Assembly: GCA_009919175.1 (NCBI GenBank)
Contig: RGCL01000007.1
Location: 1-64,000, forward strand
Direction of reading: 5' to 3'
DNA length: 64,000 nt
Origin: Betaproteobacteria bacterium
Lineage (GTDB): Bacteria; Pseudomonadota; Gammaproteobacteria; Burkholderiales; Burkholderiaceae_C
The notes under the pieces are model-generated. The model saw nothing but the letters and a program-made list of their open reading frames with translations, searched no databases and was not told the origin of the DNA. This document shows, piece by piece, positions 37,963 to 47,014 of the stretch. The position numbers were made by a program, and so were the translations under genes. The first letter of the stretch is position 1; each line of letters begins with the position of its first letter.

Positions 37963-39365
37963 GTCGGGACTCTGCCACGGATATCCGTGTTCCACATCCC
38001 GATGCCTTGCGGGTTGAGTCTGTTGATCTGGACGCACAGGGTATTGCTCACGATGCGACAGGGAAAGTGGTATTTATTGAAAACGCTTTACCGGATGAGT
38101 GGGTGCTCTACCAGTCTACCCACAGAAAAGCCAAGTGGAGTAAAGGAATCGTTCTTGAGCGATTCAATGAATCCCATCTCAGGATTCAATCCAAATGCGA
38201 ACATTTCGGGTTTGAGCGTGGGGCTTGCGGTGGATGCAAGATGCACCATGTTGATCCTTGGGCTCAGGTTTCGCTCAAACAGCGCAGTCTCATGGATCAG
38301 CTCTGGCATTTGGGCAAATGCAAACCAGAGCAAATACTCAGACCACTCACAGGCCCTTTTTTAGGTTACCGCCATCGCGGTAGGCTTTCAGTGAGGTATG
38401 TGCAAAAGCGTGATGAGGTGTTGGTGGGTTTTCATGAGAGAAGCAGCCGCTATATTGCAGACATCCAGCGTTGCGCCGTGTTGCCTAAATGCTTGTCAGA
38501 TTTGTTGTTGCCTTTGCGGGCCTTGGTTCATGGCATGGATGCCAGGGAAACTATTCCTCAGATTGAATTTGCCATAGGCGGTAATGTTTTGGCTTTGGTC
38601 CTTCGACATCTTCAGCCTCTATCTGATGAAGATGTCCGAGCGCTCAATGCATTTGCCCGTCTCCATGGCGTGGAGTGGTGGCTTCAACCGTCAGGACCTG
38701 CATCGGTGCATCTGATGGCTGAGCACGAGGCCTCCAATTTGGCCTATGAAGTGCCAGAATTTGGCATCAAGATACCTTTTTTACCCACAGACTTTACGCA
38801 AGTGAATCACCACGTGAATCAATTGATGATTCATCAGGCACTCAATCTCATGGAGATTCAAGAGACCGATCGAATCATTGATTGGTTTTGTGGTTTGGGA
38901 AATTTCACCTTACCCATCGCGACACTTGCTAAACAAGTGATCGGCATAGAAGGCAATGACCAATTGGTGGATCGTGCAAAAAGCAACTGGGCATTCAACC
39001 AAACACGCGTTGTGCGCTTGGGGCTGCCTCCACTGGCCGAAGCTTCCTTTATCACGCGTAACCTCTTTGAATTTTCAGCGTCCGATCTGCATCAGTTGCC
39101 TCATGCCAGAGTCTGGTTGTGGGATCCTCCAAGAGAGGGAGCACTTGCTCTGTCAAAGGCATTGGCCGACTGGCACCAGGCGTCAACCGATGACTGGGTT
39201 CCTCCACAGAGAATTGTCTATGTCAGCTGTAATCCGGCCACACTGGCCAGAGACGCTGGCCTTTTGGTCAATCAGGCTGGCTACGTCTGTAAAAAAGCTG
39301 GCATTCTCGACATGTTTCCTCAGACTGCACATGTTGAAAGCATGGCTGTTTTTGAGCGGCAATAA
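37959..39365 (+). CDS. rlmD: 23S rRNA (uracil-1939-C5)-methyltransferase RlmD
   Basis: SAM-dependent m5U methyltransferase of the RumA group. The 468-residue protein has an N-terminal TRAM domain (about 15-75), the four-cysteine iron-sulfur motif (CEHFGFERGACGGCKMH plus Cys in IQRCAVL), the SAM motif DWFCGLGNFTLPIA and the catalytic cysteine region VSCNPATLARDAG. The ATGA overlap with nlpD ties it to the surE operon. A hairpin follows after four bases. Confidence 0.94.
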   Translation: MSRDSATDIRVPHPDALRVESVDLDAQGIAHDATGKVVFIENALPDEWVLYQSTHRKAKWSKGIVLERFNESHLRIQSKCEHFGFERGACGGCKMHHVDPWAQVSLKQRSLMDQLWHLGKCKPEQILRPLTGPFLGYRHRGRLSVRYVQKRDEVLVGFHERSSRYIADIQRCAVLPKCLSDLLLPLRALVHGMDARETIPQIEFAIGGNVLALVLRHLQPLSDEDVRALNAFARLHGVEWWLQPSGPASVHLMAEHEASNLAYEVPEFGIKIPFLPTDFTQVNHHVNQLMIHQALNLMEIQETDRIIDWFCGLGNFTLPIATLAKQVIGIEGNDQLVDRAKSNWAFNQTRVVRLGLPPLAEASFITRNLFEFSASDLHQLPHARVWLWDPPREGALALSKALADWHQASTDDWVPPQRIVYVSCNPATLARDAGLLVNQAGYVCKKAGILDMFPQTAHVESMAVFERQ

Positions 39366-39386
39366 AAAACCCTCCAAGTGGAGGGT
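39364..39386 (-). terminator. Terminator between rlmD and the BI-1 gene
   Basis: ACCCTCC (39369-39375) and GGAGGGT (39380-39386) form a seven-pair stem with a four-base loop. On the minus strand six Ts follow (39369-39364), so it serves the BI-1 gene; the same hairpin may also stop rlmD transcription. Confidence 0.75.
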
Positions 39387-39408
39387 CCTGGGCTAACCTA
39401 GTTACAAG

Positions 39409-40101
39409 TCAGTCGCGGTCACTACCAAAAATACCAAGTAAAGCCAGCAGGCTCTGAAATACGTTGACCAGGTCAAGGTAAAGAGCGAGCGTGGCACTGA
39501 TGTAGTTTTGCTCACCGCCATCTACGATGTTTTTCAAGTCGTACAGCATATAGGCACTGAAGATGAACATGCTAAGCACAGAAATCACCATCATGCCAAT
39601 GGTGGACCCGACAAAAATATTGACAATGCTGCCGATCACCAAAGCCATGACACCGACAAGAAGCCATTGGCTCATGCCAGAGAGATCCCGTTTGATCACT
39701 GTTGAGAGCGAGGCCATGGCAAAGAAAATGACTGCAGTTCCACCAAATGCCGTCATGATGAGGGAGGCGCCATTTGACATCCCCAGGATGTATCCAATCA
39801 TGCGTGAAAGCATGATCCCCATGAAAAAGGTGAATCCCAGCAGAATTGGAACACCCTTGGCGTTGTTTTTGTTCTTTTCAATGGCGTAAATGAATCCAAA
39901 AGCACCAACCAAGAAAACCACCAGTCCTAGGCCACCTGAAAGCGCTTTGCCCAAGCCGGAGGCCACACCAAACCAAGCACCCACCACCGACGGCACAAGT
40001 GACAATGCCAGAAGCATGTAGGTGTTTCTCAGTACTCGGTTGCGTTCTACTGAGCCGAGATCGGTCGTCTGATATGAAATCGTTTGAACTGGATCCGTCA
40101 T
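39409..40101 (-). CDS. Bax inhibitor-1 (BI-1)/YccA family membrane protein
   Basis: A 230-residue protein with seven hydrophobic segments after an N-terminal cytosolic stretch (MTDPVQTISYQTTD). The family fold is recognizable from RNTYMLLALSLVPSVVGAW, the glycine-rich middle and the final YMLYDLKNIVDGGEQNYISATLALYLDLVNVFQSLL, with the conserved acidic residues of the pH-sensitive calcium-leak channel group. E. coli relatives YccA and YbhL interact with FtsH or act in ion homeostasis; the role here is not known. An AAGGAG site lies before the ATG. Confidence 0.9.
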   Translation of the reverse strand: MTDPVQTISYQTTDLGSVERNRVLRNTYMLLALSLVPSVVGAWFGVASGLGKALSGGLGLVVFLVGAFGFIYAIEKNKNNAKGVPILLGFTFFMGIMLSRMIGYILGMSNGASLIMTAFGGTAVIFFAMASLSTVIKRDLSGMSQWLLVGVMALVIGSIVNIFVGSTIGMMVISVLSMFIFSAYMLYDLKNIVDGGEQNYISATLALYLDLVNVFQSLLALLGIFGSDRD

Positions 40102-40202
40102 GTTGATCTCCTTACAAGAAGTTCTTTGATTTTGTCATCTTCTTGACCATTCGAAAAGCTGATTTTGGGCAACCCTGTGAGGGGTAATGTTTTCAAGTCC
40201 CT

Positions 40203-41024
40203 TTAGTAAATTAGTCGATCAGGCTGAATGTCTTGCAAAATGGTCGTGGAGATTTCCTCGATGCTCTTGGTGGTGGTGGATAGCCATTTGATGCCCGCTC
40301 GTCGCATCATCACCTCGGCCTCTTTGACTTCATATCGACAATTTTCAAGGCTGGCATAACGTGAGTTGGGACGTCGTTCATTACGAATTTCGCTCAACCG
40401 TTCGGGCAGGATGGTCAAGCCAAACAATTTTTTGAGGTGCGGCATCAAAGCGGGTGGCAAGGCCTTGCGGTCAAAGTCTTCTGGGATCAGCGGGTAATTG
40501 GCCGCTTTCAGACCATACTGCATGGCTAGATAAAGGCTGGTTGGGGTTTTGCCGCTGCGGCTGACACCAACCAAAATGACATCTGCTGATTCAAGGTCAA
40601 CGTGCAGTTGTCCATCATCATGGGATAAGGAGTAGTGAATTGCATCAATGCGGTCGTTGTACGACTTGCTTTTACTGGCATCCGAAAAGCGACCAATTCG
40701 ATGATTGGATTTAATACCGAGTTCTGCTTCAAGGGGCGTCACAAAGGTCCCGAACATGTCCATCAAAAGGTAGTCATGTCCAGCCTGCAAGACCCTGAGG
40801 ACGTCTTCATTGACCAAAGTTGAAAACACAATCGGTCGCTTACCATCGATCAGGAAAGCATGTTCAATTTGCCGTTTAGCCTGGTGCGCTTTGTCAACTG
40901 AATCCGTGAAGGGCAGACGTACATGGCGAAACTTGTTTTCAAATTGAGCCAAGATGGCATTGCCAAACGTTTCAGCAGTAATGCCGGTTCCGTCAGAGAC
41001 AAAAAAAACGGTGCGGTTGGCCAT
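40203..41024 (-). CDS. ppsR: PEP synthase regulatory protein (bifunctional kinase/pyrophosphorylase, DUF299)
   Basis: Controls PEP synthase by ADP-dependent phosphorylation and Pi-dependent dephosphorylation of a threonine next to its catalytic His. The 273-residue protein begins [18 protein letters not shown], has the P-loop-like [16 protein letters not shown] and ends with a basic helical segment ([16 protein letters not shown]). ATG 41024 is preferred because it gives the family N-terminus [11 protein letters not shown]; an upstream in-frame TTG would add 12 residues. It is divergent from its target ppsA across 138 bases. Confidence 0.95.
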   Translation of the reverse strand: MANRTVFFVSDGTGITAETFGNAILAQFENKFRHVRLPFTDSVDKAHQAKRQIEHAFLIDGKRPIVFSTLVNEDVLRVLQAGHDYLLMDMFGTFVTPLEAELGIKSNHRIGRFSDASKSKSYNDRIDAIHYSLSHDDGQLHVDLESADVILVGVSRSGKTPTSLYLAMQYGLKAANYPLIPEDFDRKALPPALMPHLKKLFGLTILPERLSEIRNERRPNSRYASLENCRYEVKEAEVMMRRAGIKWLSTTTKSIEEISTTILQDIQPDRLIY

Positions 41025-41162
41025 GGCAAGGTGAAAATTTAAACTCTTAGAATGAGTCAATTATGACGAATTTCCCTAGACCATTTGTTTACGTGGGCCT
41101 GAGATGGGGTTGATCGTCAAAGCTGCTATTGCAGTCGACATTTTTGAATCATCGGAGGCTTC

Positions 41163-43550
41163 ATGACAGATCTCAAACTGGCAAATGAATTGGTTATCCC
41201 ATTTGAGTCATTGCGAATGAAGCACGTGGACATCGTTGGTGGAAAGAATGCCAGTCTTGGCGAGATGATTTCGCAACTGCCCAATGGCGTCAAAGTGCCA
41301 ACGGGATTTGCAACCACTGCTCATGCATTTAGGCTTTTCCTCAAGCATGACCAACTGGATCAACGGATTCAAGAAGCACTGTCAACTTTGGATGCGGACA
41401 ACATCACCATGCTGACAGAGACCGGGGGCAAAATCCGTGCATGGATCGAAGCACAGCCTTTTCCTAAAGAACTTGAGCAGGCCATTCGGAATGCCTTCTT
41501 GGCACTGGATCAGAGGCATGACGGGTCCTACGCTGTTCGCTCATCAGCCACGGCAGAGGACTTGCCGGATGCTTCCTTTGCGGGCCAGCAAGAGACCTTC
41601 TTGAATGTCAGCGGGATCGAGCACGTACTGGCAAAAATCAAAATTGTTTTTGCATCGCTTTATAACGATCGTGCCATCAGCTATCGTGTTCACAAAGGCT
41701 TTACCCATGCCGAGGTGGCCTTGTCTGCTGGCGTGCAAAAAATGGTTCGTTCAGATTTGGCTTCGTCTGGTGTCATGTTCACCATGGATACCGAGTCAGG
41801 CTTTGACCAAGTGGTTTTCATCACCGCGAGCTATGGACTGGGTGAGATGGTGGTTCAAGGTGCCGTGAATCCGGATGAGTTTTATGTGCACAAACCCATG
41901 CTAGCGGCCAACAAAATGGCCCTCATCCGAAAGAACCTGGGTTCCAAACTCAGCCAAATGGTGTTTGCAACCTCTAACGAGCATGATGAAACTGGTCATT
42001 GGGTCAAAACCCTGGATGTGCCTGTAGAAATGAGGAACCGTTATTGCTTGTCGGACTCGGATGTTCTGGCATTGGCGCGCTTCGCAGTGACCATTGAGAA
42101 TCACTATGGTCGTCCCATGGACATTGAATGGGGCAAGGACGGAGCTGATGGCCAACTCTATATTCTTCAGGCCAGACCAGAAACGGTGAAGAGTCGTCAA
42201 GGTCAATCCGAGCAGCGCTTCAAACTCAAGGGTAAGGGTGAGGTGCTTACGCACGGGCGTGCGATTGGTCAGAAGATTGGCACTGGCAAGGTCAGACTAG
42301 TTCACGGCACTCACGAAATGGACAAGGTCCAGGCCGGAGATGTTTTGGTAACTGACATGACTGATCCGAATTGGGAGCCGGTCATGAAGAGAGCGAGTGC
42401 CATTGTGACCAACAGAGGAGGGCGAACCTGCCATGCAGCCATCATTGCGCGTGAACTCGGTATTCCTGCTGTAGTCGGTTGTGGCACTGCAACTGAGGCT
42501 TTGTCAGATGGTGCTTTGGTTACCGTGAGTTGTGCTGAGGGTGATACAGGCTTTGTCTATGAAGGGCTCATTGAGTCCGAAATAGTGACCATTGAGCGGG
42601 GACAAATGCCACCAATTTCCACCAAAGTCATGATGAATGTGGGTAATCCTCAATTGGCCTTTGATTTTTGTCAATTGCCCAATGAAGGAGTTGGATTGGC
42701 CCGATTGGAGTTCATCATCAACAACAACATCGGTGTGCACCCCAAAGCCATTCTTGACTATCCAGCCGTAGACTCTGATTTGAAAAAGGCTGTCGAATCG
42801 GTGGCAAGAGGTCATGCTTCCCCCAGAGCTTTTTACGTTGACAAGGTTGCAGAGGGTGTTGCTACGATTGCTGCCGCGTTTTGGCCCAAGCCTGTCATTG
42901 TTCGGCTATCAGACTTCAAATCTAACGAATACCGAAAACTGATCGGTGGCAGTCGCTATGAGCCTGAGGAGGAAAACCCGATGCTGGGTTTCAGGGGTGC
43001 AGCAAGATATATTTCTGACGATTTTGCTGAAGCATTTGCAATGGAATGTGAGGCTTTGCATCGCGTCCGTTTTGACATGGGGCTCACCAATGTACAGATC
43101 ATGGTACCTTTTGTTCGAACGCTTGATCAGGCGCGATTGGTCGTCCAGGCCTTGTCCAGGCATGGGCACACGCGTGGACAAAATGAACTCAAGCTCATCA
43201 TGATGTGCGAGATACCGAGTAATGCACTACTGGCTGATCAATTTCTTGAATTTTTCGATGGTTTTTCTATTGGTTCCAATGATCTGACGCAACTCACTTT
43301 AGGTCTTGATCGCGATTCCGGCATGGAGCTGCTTGCAAAAGACTTCGATGAGCGCGATCCAGCGGTCAAGGCGCTTCTGAAAATGGCAATCACTGCGTGT
43401 CGACAACAAGGAAAGTATGTTGGTATTTGCGGTCAAGGTCCCAGTGATCACCCGGACTTTGCAAAGTGGTTGATGGATGAGGGGATCGCATCGATTTCAT
43501 TGAATCCAGACACAGTCATGGAAACTTGGAATCGTTTGGCCGAGCATTGA
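41163..43550 (+). CDS. ppsA: Phosphoenolpyruvate synthase
   Basis: Converts pyruvate, ATP and water to PEP, AMP and phosphate for gluconeogenesis from C2/C3 substrates. The 795-residue protein has the N-terminal ATP-binding domain ([40 protein letters not shown]), the swivelling domain with catalytic His424 in [15 protein letters not shown] and the C-terminal barrel ([30 protein letters not shown]). GGAGG lies five bases before the ATG. The divergent ppsR supports regulation by phosphorylation. Confidence 0.97.
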   Translation: MTDLKLANELVIPFESLRMKHVDIVGGKNASLGEMISQLPNGVKVPTGFATTAHAFRLFLKHDQLDQRIQEALSTLDADNITMLTETGGKIRAWIEAQPFPKELEQAIRNAFLALDQRHDGSYAVRSSATAEDLPDASFAGQQETFLNVSGIEHVLAKIKIVFASLYNDRAISYRVHKGFTHAEVALSAGVQKMVRSDLASSGVMFTMDTESGFDQVVFITASYGLGEMVVQGAVNPDEFYVHKPMLAANKMALIRKNLGSKLSQMVFATSNEHDETGHWVKTLDVPVEMRNRYCLSDSDVLALARFAVTIENHYGRPMDIEWGKDGADGQLYILQARPETVKSRQGQSEQRFKLKGKGEVLTHGRAIGQKIGTGKVRLVHGTHEMDKVQAGDVLVTDMTDPNWEPVMKRASAIVTNRGGRTCHAAIIARELGIPAVVGCGTATEALSDGALVTVSCAEGDTGFVYEGLIESEIVTIERGQMPPISTKVMMNVGNPQLAFDFCQLPNEGVGLARLEFIINNNIGVHPKAILDYPAVDSDLKKAVESVARGHASPRAFYVDKVAEGVATIAAAFWPKPVIVRLSDFKSNEYRKLIGGSRYEPEEENPMLGFRGAARYISDDFAEAFAMECEALHRVRFDMGLTNVQIMVPFVRTLDQARLVVQALSRHGHTRGQNELKLIMMCEIPSNALLADQFLEFFDGFSIGSNDLTQLTLGLDRDSGMELLAKDFDERDPAVKALLKMAITACRQQGKYVGICGQGPSDHPDFAKWLMDEGIASISLNPDTVMETWNRLAEH

Positions 43551-43563
43551 TGTTTGCAACACA

Positions 43564-43749
43564 ATGCGCTTGACTCGAACATTGGTCTTCATCTGGGCGA
43601 TTTTTTCGCTAGTTCTTTTATTTGCTTCCTCTGCTTACTCGCAAGAGTCGCGTTTGCAATATTGGCTTAGCTTGATTGCGCCAATTGGTTTTTTTGCGCT
43701 CTCTGTTGTTGCCGCTTGGCTAGATGACCTTGGCAGACGGGACAACTGA
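43564..43749 (+). CDS. Small two-helix membrane protein, possible symporter partner
   Basis: A 61-residue protein with two hydrophobic segments (TLVFIWAIFSLVLLFASSA and LSLIAPIGFFALSVVAAW) and a charged end (LDDLGRRDN). It sits two bases before the large symporter and 13 bases after ppsA. Related symporters in other proteobacteria are often preceded by a small two-helix subunit (DUF4212 type); this protein has the same size class and position but no sequence match I can confirm. It could alternatively carry a signal peptide (SSAYSQ) and one anchor. Confidence 0.6.
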   Translation: MRLTRTLVFIWAIFSLVLLFASSAYSQESRLQYWLSLIAPIGFFALSVVAAWLDDLGRRDN

Positions 43750-43751
43750 AC

Positions 43752-45755
43752 ATGATCATTAAAAAAGCCGTTGCTTTTTTAGGCCTCTTCATGGTCATTG
43801 GCATTGCGTTGATCGGACTTGATCGTTTGGCGTTATCGCGAGAGTCAATCAATTTTCTTTTTTTGGCTGTTTCTATTTTGGGCTATGCGGTGGTTGGATT
43901 GGTATGCAGAACCACCAACATGGATCAATATTACGTAGCAGATCGATCTGTGAGTGCGGGCTATAACGGTCTGGCGACTGCAGCTGATTGGCTTTCCGCT
44001 GCGTCTGTGATCGGGCTTACCGGATTGCTCCTGAGCAATGGCTTTGTTGGTACTGAGTACGAAACTGGGGGGCTGGTTTACATCATGGGATGGACTGGTG
44101 GTTTTTGTTTGTTGGCATTTTGGTTTGCAGCCCCTATTCGACAGAGTGAGGCCATCACGATTCCAGATTTCCTGGCCAAGCGCCATGACAGCCATTGGGT
44201 ACGTTGGATAGCTGCTATTGGCACACTTGCTTGCTCGATTGTTTATTTGATTGCTCAAATTTATGGAATAGGTCTGGTGACCTCCATGCTCTCAGGTCTG
44301 ACTTTTGAGCTGGGCGTATTACTGGCCTTGGGCGGAGTTTTACTTTGTTCTTTTTTGGGTGGGATGCGGGCAGTGACCTGGACGCAGGTGATTCAGGCAT
44401 GTGTCATTGTTTTTTCTATGCTCGGATTGGTGATGGCCGTTTCATGGAAAACCAATGGGAGCTTGATATTTCCTCTTGCAGCTGATCAATCGCTGGCGCA
44501 TTTGGAAGTTTTGACACAGCGCCATGTTACTCAAGAGGATGAAGTCTCCACTCGCCAATTCATGATGCAACGCGTTGAGCGACTGCAGTCATTGCTCAGT
44601 CATCCAGTTGAGTCGTACGAGGAAGAGCGCAGAAGTGCCAGCATTCGGCTGGAATTTCTGCGAGCAATCAATGCACCACTGAGAGACATTCATCGGCTCG
44701 AAAATAGCCCATACCTCAGCAAGGATGGCTATGCGGAGGTCATCAGGTCTTGGACCGAAGAACTTCATATCCTTGAGCAGCAACTCAATCAGCCCACAGC
44801 CTTCACTATTCTGGAGCCACCAAGGAATTCCAATCTTTCACATTCCATAGGCCTGTTCTTTTGTCTTGCGTTGGGCACTGTTTCTCTGCCACATTTACTC
44901 ATTCGGTCCGGTACAACCGTTAATTCACGTGCAGCACGTCATTCCATGGTCTGGACATTATTGATCGTGGCTTTTGTTTATGTCTGTGCGAGCTCGATGG
45001 CGGTAATCATGAAAGACACGCTACTGACTGACTTAATTGGTCGATCTTTTTCAGCACTTCCGTCTTGGATGGATCAACTCAGATCATCTGGGCGAGCTTT
45101 AGTTCAGCTTACCGATTGGAATAATGATGGATGGGTTCAATTGGGTGATGTTCGGATCATCAATGACCACCTCATTTTGGCCATCCCAGAAATTCTTGGC
45201 ATTTCGCCCATCTTTACTGGTTTGATCGCAGCAGGAGCTTTGGCCGCTGCACTCTCAACTGCGGACGGACTGTTGTTGACCATCTCCAATGCATTGGTTC
45301 ATGACATGTATTTTCAGACTTTTCACCCCAATACCAATTCTTTAAGAAAAGTCATGGTGGGAAAAATTGTGTTGATGATCGTTGCATTGACGGTTGCCTG
45401 GATCACGACCCATAGACCAGTTGATATCCTTTATTGGGTAGCTTGCGCTTTTTCACTGGCGAGTTCCACGATTTTCCCAGCACTGTTTTTGAGTGTTCAT
45501 TGGAAAAGAGTGACTACAAGCGGTTTGATCGCCGCGATGACGTGTGGCATGTTGGCCGCAGTCCTGTACATTGGTATGAATCAACCTCAGGTCGGAAAGG
45601 CCCTGGGGCTTGCCCCAGGTGAACTGCGGATATGGAACATAGAGCCTATAGCCGCTGGCGTTTTGGGTGTTCCCATTGGCTTTATATTTGGCATTCTTAT
45701 TAGTTATTTGAGTTCATTTTGGAACCTTGGGAACAAGCAGGCAAAAGCCCTATAA
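43752..45755 (+). CDS. Sodium:solute symporter (SSS family, VC_2705-like) with large insert and EF-hand-like loop
   Basis: A 667-residue inner-membrane transporter of the sodium/solute symporter superfamily. ATAADWLSAASVIGLTGLLL and the later AGALAAALSTADGLLLTISNAL match the sodium-binding core helices of ActP/VC_2705-like proteins. Two features stand out. A charged, helical insert lies at about residues 244-350. At 455-466, DWNNDGWVQLGD has the spacing of a calcium-binding EF-hand or dockerin loop. The substrate is probably a short organic acid, which fits ppsA next door, but this is inference. Confidence 0.85.
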   Translation: MIIKKAVAFLGLFMVIGIALIGLDRLALSRESINFLFLAVSILGYAVVGLVCRTTNMDQYYVADRSVSAGYNGLATAADWLSAASVIGLTGLLLSNGFVGTEYETGGLVYIMGWTGGFCLLAFWFAAPIRQSEAITIPDFLAKRHDSHWVRWIAAIGTLACSIVYLIAQIYGIGLVTSMLSGLTFELGVLLALGGVLLCSFLGGMRAVTWTQVIQACVIVFSMLGLVMAVSWKTNGSLIFPLAADQSLAHLEVLTQRHVTQEDEVSTRQFMMQRVERLQSLLSHPVESYEEERRSASIRLEFLRAINAPLRDIHRLENSPYLSKDGYAEVIRSWTEELHILEQQLNQPTAFTILEPPRNSNLSHSIGLFFCLALGTVSLPHLLIRSGTTVNSRAARHSMVWTLLIVAFVYVCASSMAVIMKDTLLTDLIGRSFSALPSWMDQLRSSGRALVQLTDWNNDGWVQLGDVRIINDHLILAIPEILGISPIFTGLIAAGALAAALSTADGLLLTISNALVHDMYFQTFHPNTNSLRKVMVGKIVLMIVALTVAWITTHRPVDILYWVACAFSLASSTIFPALFLSVHWKRVTTSGLIAAMTCGMLAAVLYIGMNQPQVGKALGLAPGELRIWNIEPIAAGVLGVPIGFIFGILISYLSSFWNLGNKQAKAL

Positions 45756-45756
45756 T
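45727..45756 (+). promoter_or_regulatory. Promoter of the rpsF-rpsR-rplI operon
   Basis: TTGGGA (45727-45732), an 18-base spacer and a perfect TATAAT (45751-45756) that overlaps the symporter stop codon. It lies 64 bases before rpsF. Confidence 0.65.
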
Positions 45757-45820
45757 CTTCGATTCCCTTGCCGCATGACAACCAGACGCTGTCAGCGGCT
45801 TTCATCCACAAGGAGCTTTC

Positions 45821-46186
45821 ATGCGTCACTATGAAATCGTTTTGTTGATCCATCCGGATCAAAGCGAGCAGGTTCCGGCCATGCTTGAACGTTACAAAAA
45901 CATGATCACCACGGGTGGTGGACATGTTCACCGAGTTGAAGACTGGGGACGTCGCCAACTGGCCTACTTGATCAACAAGTTAGCCAAGGCGCATTTTCTT
46001 TGCTTGAACATTGAAGCCAGTCAGACCGTACTGACCGAATTAGAGTTGGCTTTTAAGTTCAATGATGCCGTATTGCGCCACTTGACAGTCCAGCGTAAAC
46101 GCGCAGAGACGGGTCCTTCCATCATGATGAAGTCTGTTGAACGCGAGGAAGCTCGCAAAGCTCAACAAGCTGATTCACAAGTCTAA
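45821..46186 (+). CDS. rpsF: 30S ribosomal protein bS6
   Basis: A 121-residue ribosomal protein bS6. [26 protein letters not shown] and [24 protein letters not shown] are characteristic, with the usual charged, variable C-terminus. It binds bS18 in the 30S platform. AAGGAG precedes ATG 45821. The next gene is rpsR after only 19 bases, so the priB gene often found between them is missing here. Confidence 0.97.
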   Translation: MRHYEIVLLIHPDQSEQVPAMLERYKNMITTGGGHVHRVEDWGRRQLAYLINKLAKAHFLCLNIEASQTVLTELELAFKFNDAVLRHLTVQRKRAETGPSIMMKSVEREEARKAQQADSQV

Positions 46187-46205
46187 GCAAATACTCGGAG
46201 CTTCC

Positions 46206-46487
46206 ATGGCTACTTTTAAAAAAACCACCAAAGACAAGCGCCCCAAGCGTAATGCCCAATCGCTTTTGTTCAAGCGCAAACGCTTTTGCCGTTTCACCGT
46301 TGCAGGTGTTGAAGAGATTGACTATAAAGATGTTGATACTCTGAGGGATTTCATTGCCGAAAACGGAAAAATCATTCCTGCTCGCTTGACAGGTACACGC
46401 GCAATTTATCAACGCCAACTCAATACAGCCATCAAACGTGCGCGTTTCTTGGCGTTGTTGCCGTTCACTGATCAACACAAGGTTTGA
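46206..46487 (+). CDS. rpsR: 30S ribosomal protein bS18
   Basis: A 93-residue basic protein with the conserved core [26 protein letters not shown] and [33 protein letters not shown], the partner of bS6. ATG 46206 is chosen since it begins the typical lysine-rich N-terminus ([16 protein letters not shown]). It lies between rpsF and rplI in the standard operon. Confidence 0.97.
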   Translation: MATFKKTTKDKRPKRNAQSLLFKRKRFCRFTVAGVEEIDYKDVDTLRDFIAENGKIIPARLTGTRAIYQRQLNTAIKRARFLALLPFTDQHKV

Positions 46488-46499
46488 GGGGAACTCTAT

Positions 46500-46952
46500 A
46501 TGCAAGTCATTCTTCTCGATAAAGTGATCAATTTGGGGAATTTGGGCGATATCGTCAAAGTCAAAGACGGGTATGCACGTAATTTCCTGATTCCCTCTGG
46601 TCGTGCACGTCGTGCTACTCAGACTGCCATTGATGAGTTCCAGCATCGCAGGGCTGAATTGGAAAAGCAGGCAGCCGATAAGCTTTCCGCTGCTCAGGCT
46701 TTGGCCGAAAAACTCCAATCCGTCACCCTCAAGCTCACTCAGAAGGCTGGAGTTGATGGTCGTCTTTTTGGTTCAATTACCACTTTTGATATCGCTTCTG
46801 AGCTGGGTAAGCTGGGCTTTGAGATTTCTAAGTCTCAAGTCCGTTTGGTTCACGGCCTCATCAAAATGGTTGGTGACACCACTGTCCAACTGGTGCTTCA
46901 CACTGATGTAATTGTCGATTTGCCCATCGCCGTATATGGTGAGACAGCCTAA
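46500..46952 (+). CDS. rplI: 50S ribosomal protein bL9
   Basis: A 150-residue protein with the bL9 N-terminal RNA-binding domain ([32 protein letters not shown]), a long connecting helix and the C-terminal domain ([16 protein letters not shown]). A GAGGGGA site precedes the ATG. A strong terminator follows the stop by 22 bases, closing the operon. Confidence 0.97.
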   Translation: MQVILLDKVINLGNLGDIVKVKDGYARNFLIPSGRARRATQTAIDEFQHRRAELEKQAADKLSAAQALAEKLQSVTLKLTQKAGVDGRLFGSITTFDIASELGKLGFEISKSQVRLVHGLIKMVGDTTVQLVLHTDVIVDLPIAVYGETA

Positions 46953-46974
46953 TCGGTTTTCTTGCTACCATCAA

Positions 46975-47003
46975 AGCCGCTCTCGTCAGAGCGGCTTTTT
47001 TTT
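46975..47003 (+). terminator. Strong intrinsic terminator after rplI
   Basis: AGCCGCTCT (46975-46983) pairs perfectly with AGAGCGGCT (46988-46996) around a four-base loop, followed by eight Ts to 47003. It lies only 11 bases before the first possible dnaB start codon. Confidence 0.9.
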
Positions 47004-47014
47004 GATCCTTTTGC

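Noticed and set aside
40176-40200. CTTGAAA plus ACCCCTCAC on the minus strand before the BI-1 gene, considered as a heat-shock promoter
   Set aside because: The spacing between the two boxes is about six bases, far shorter than RpoH promoters need.
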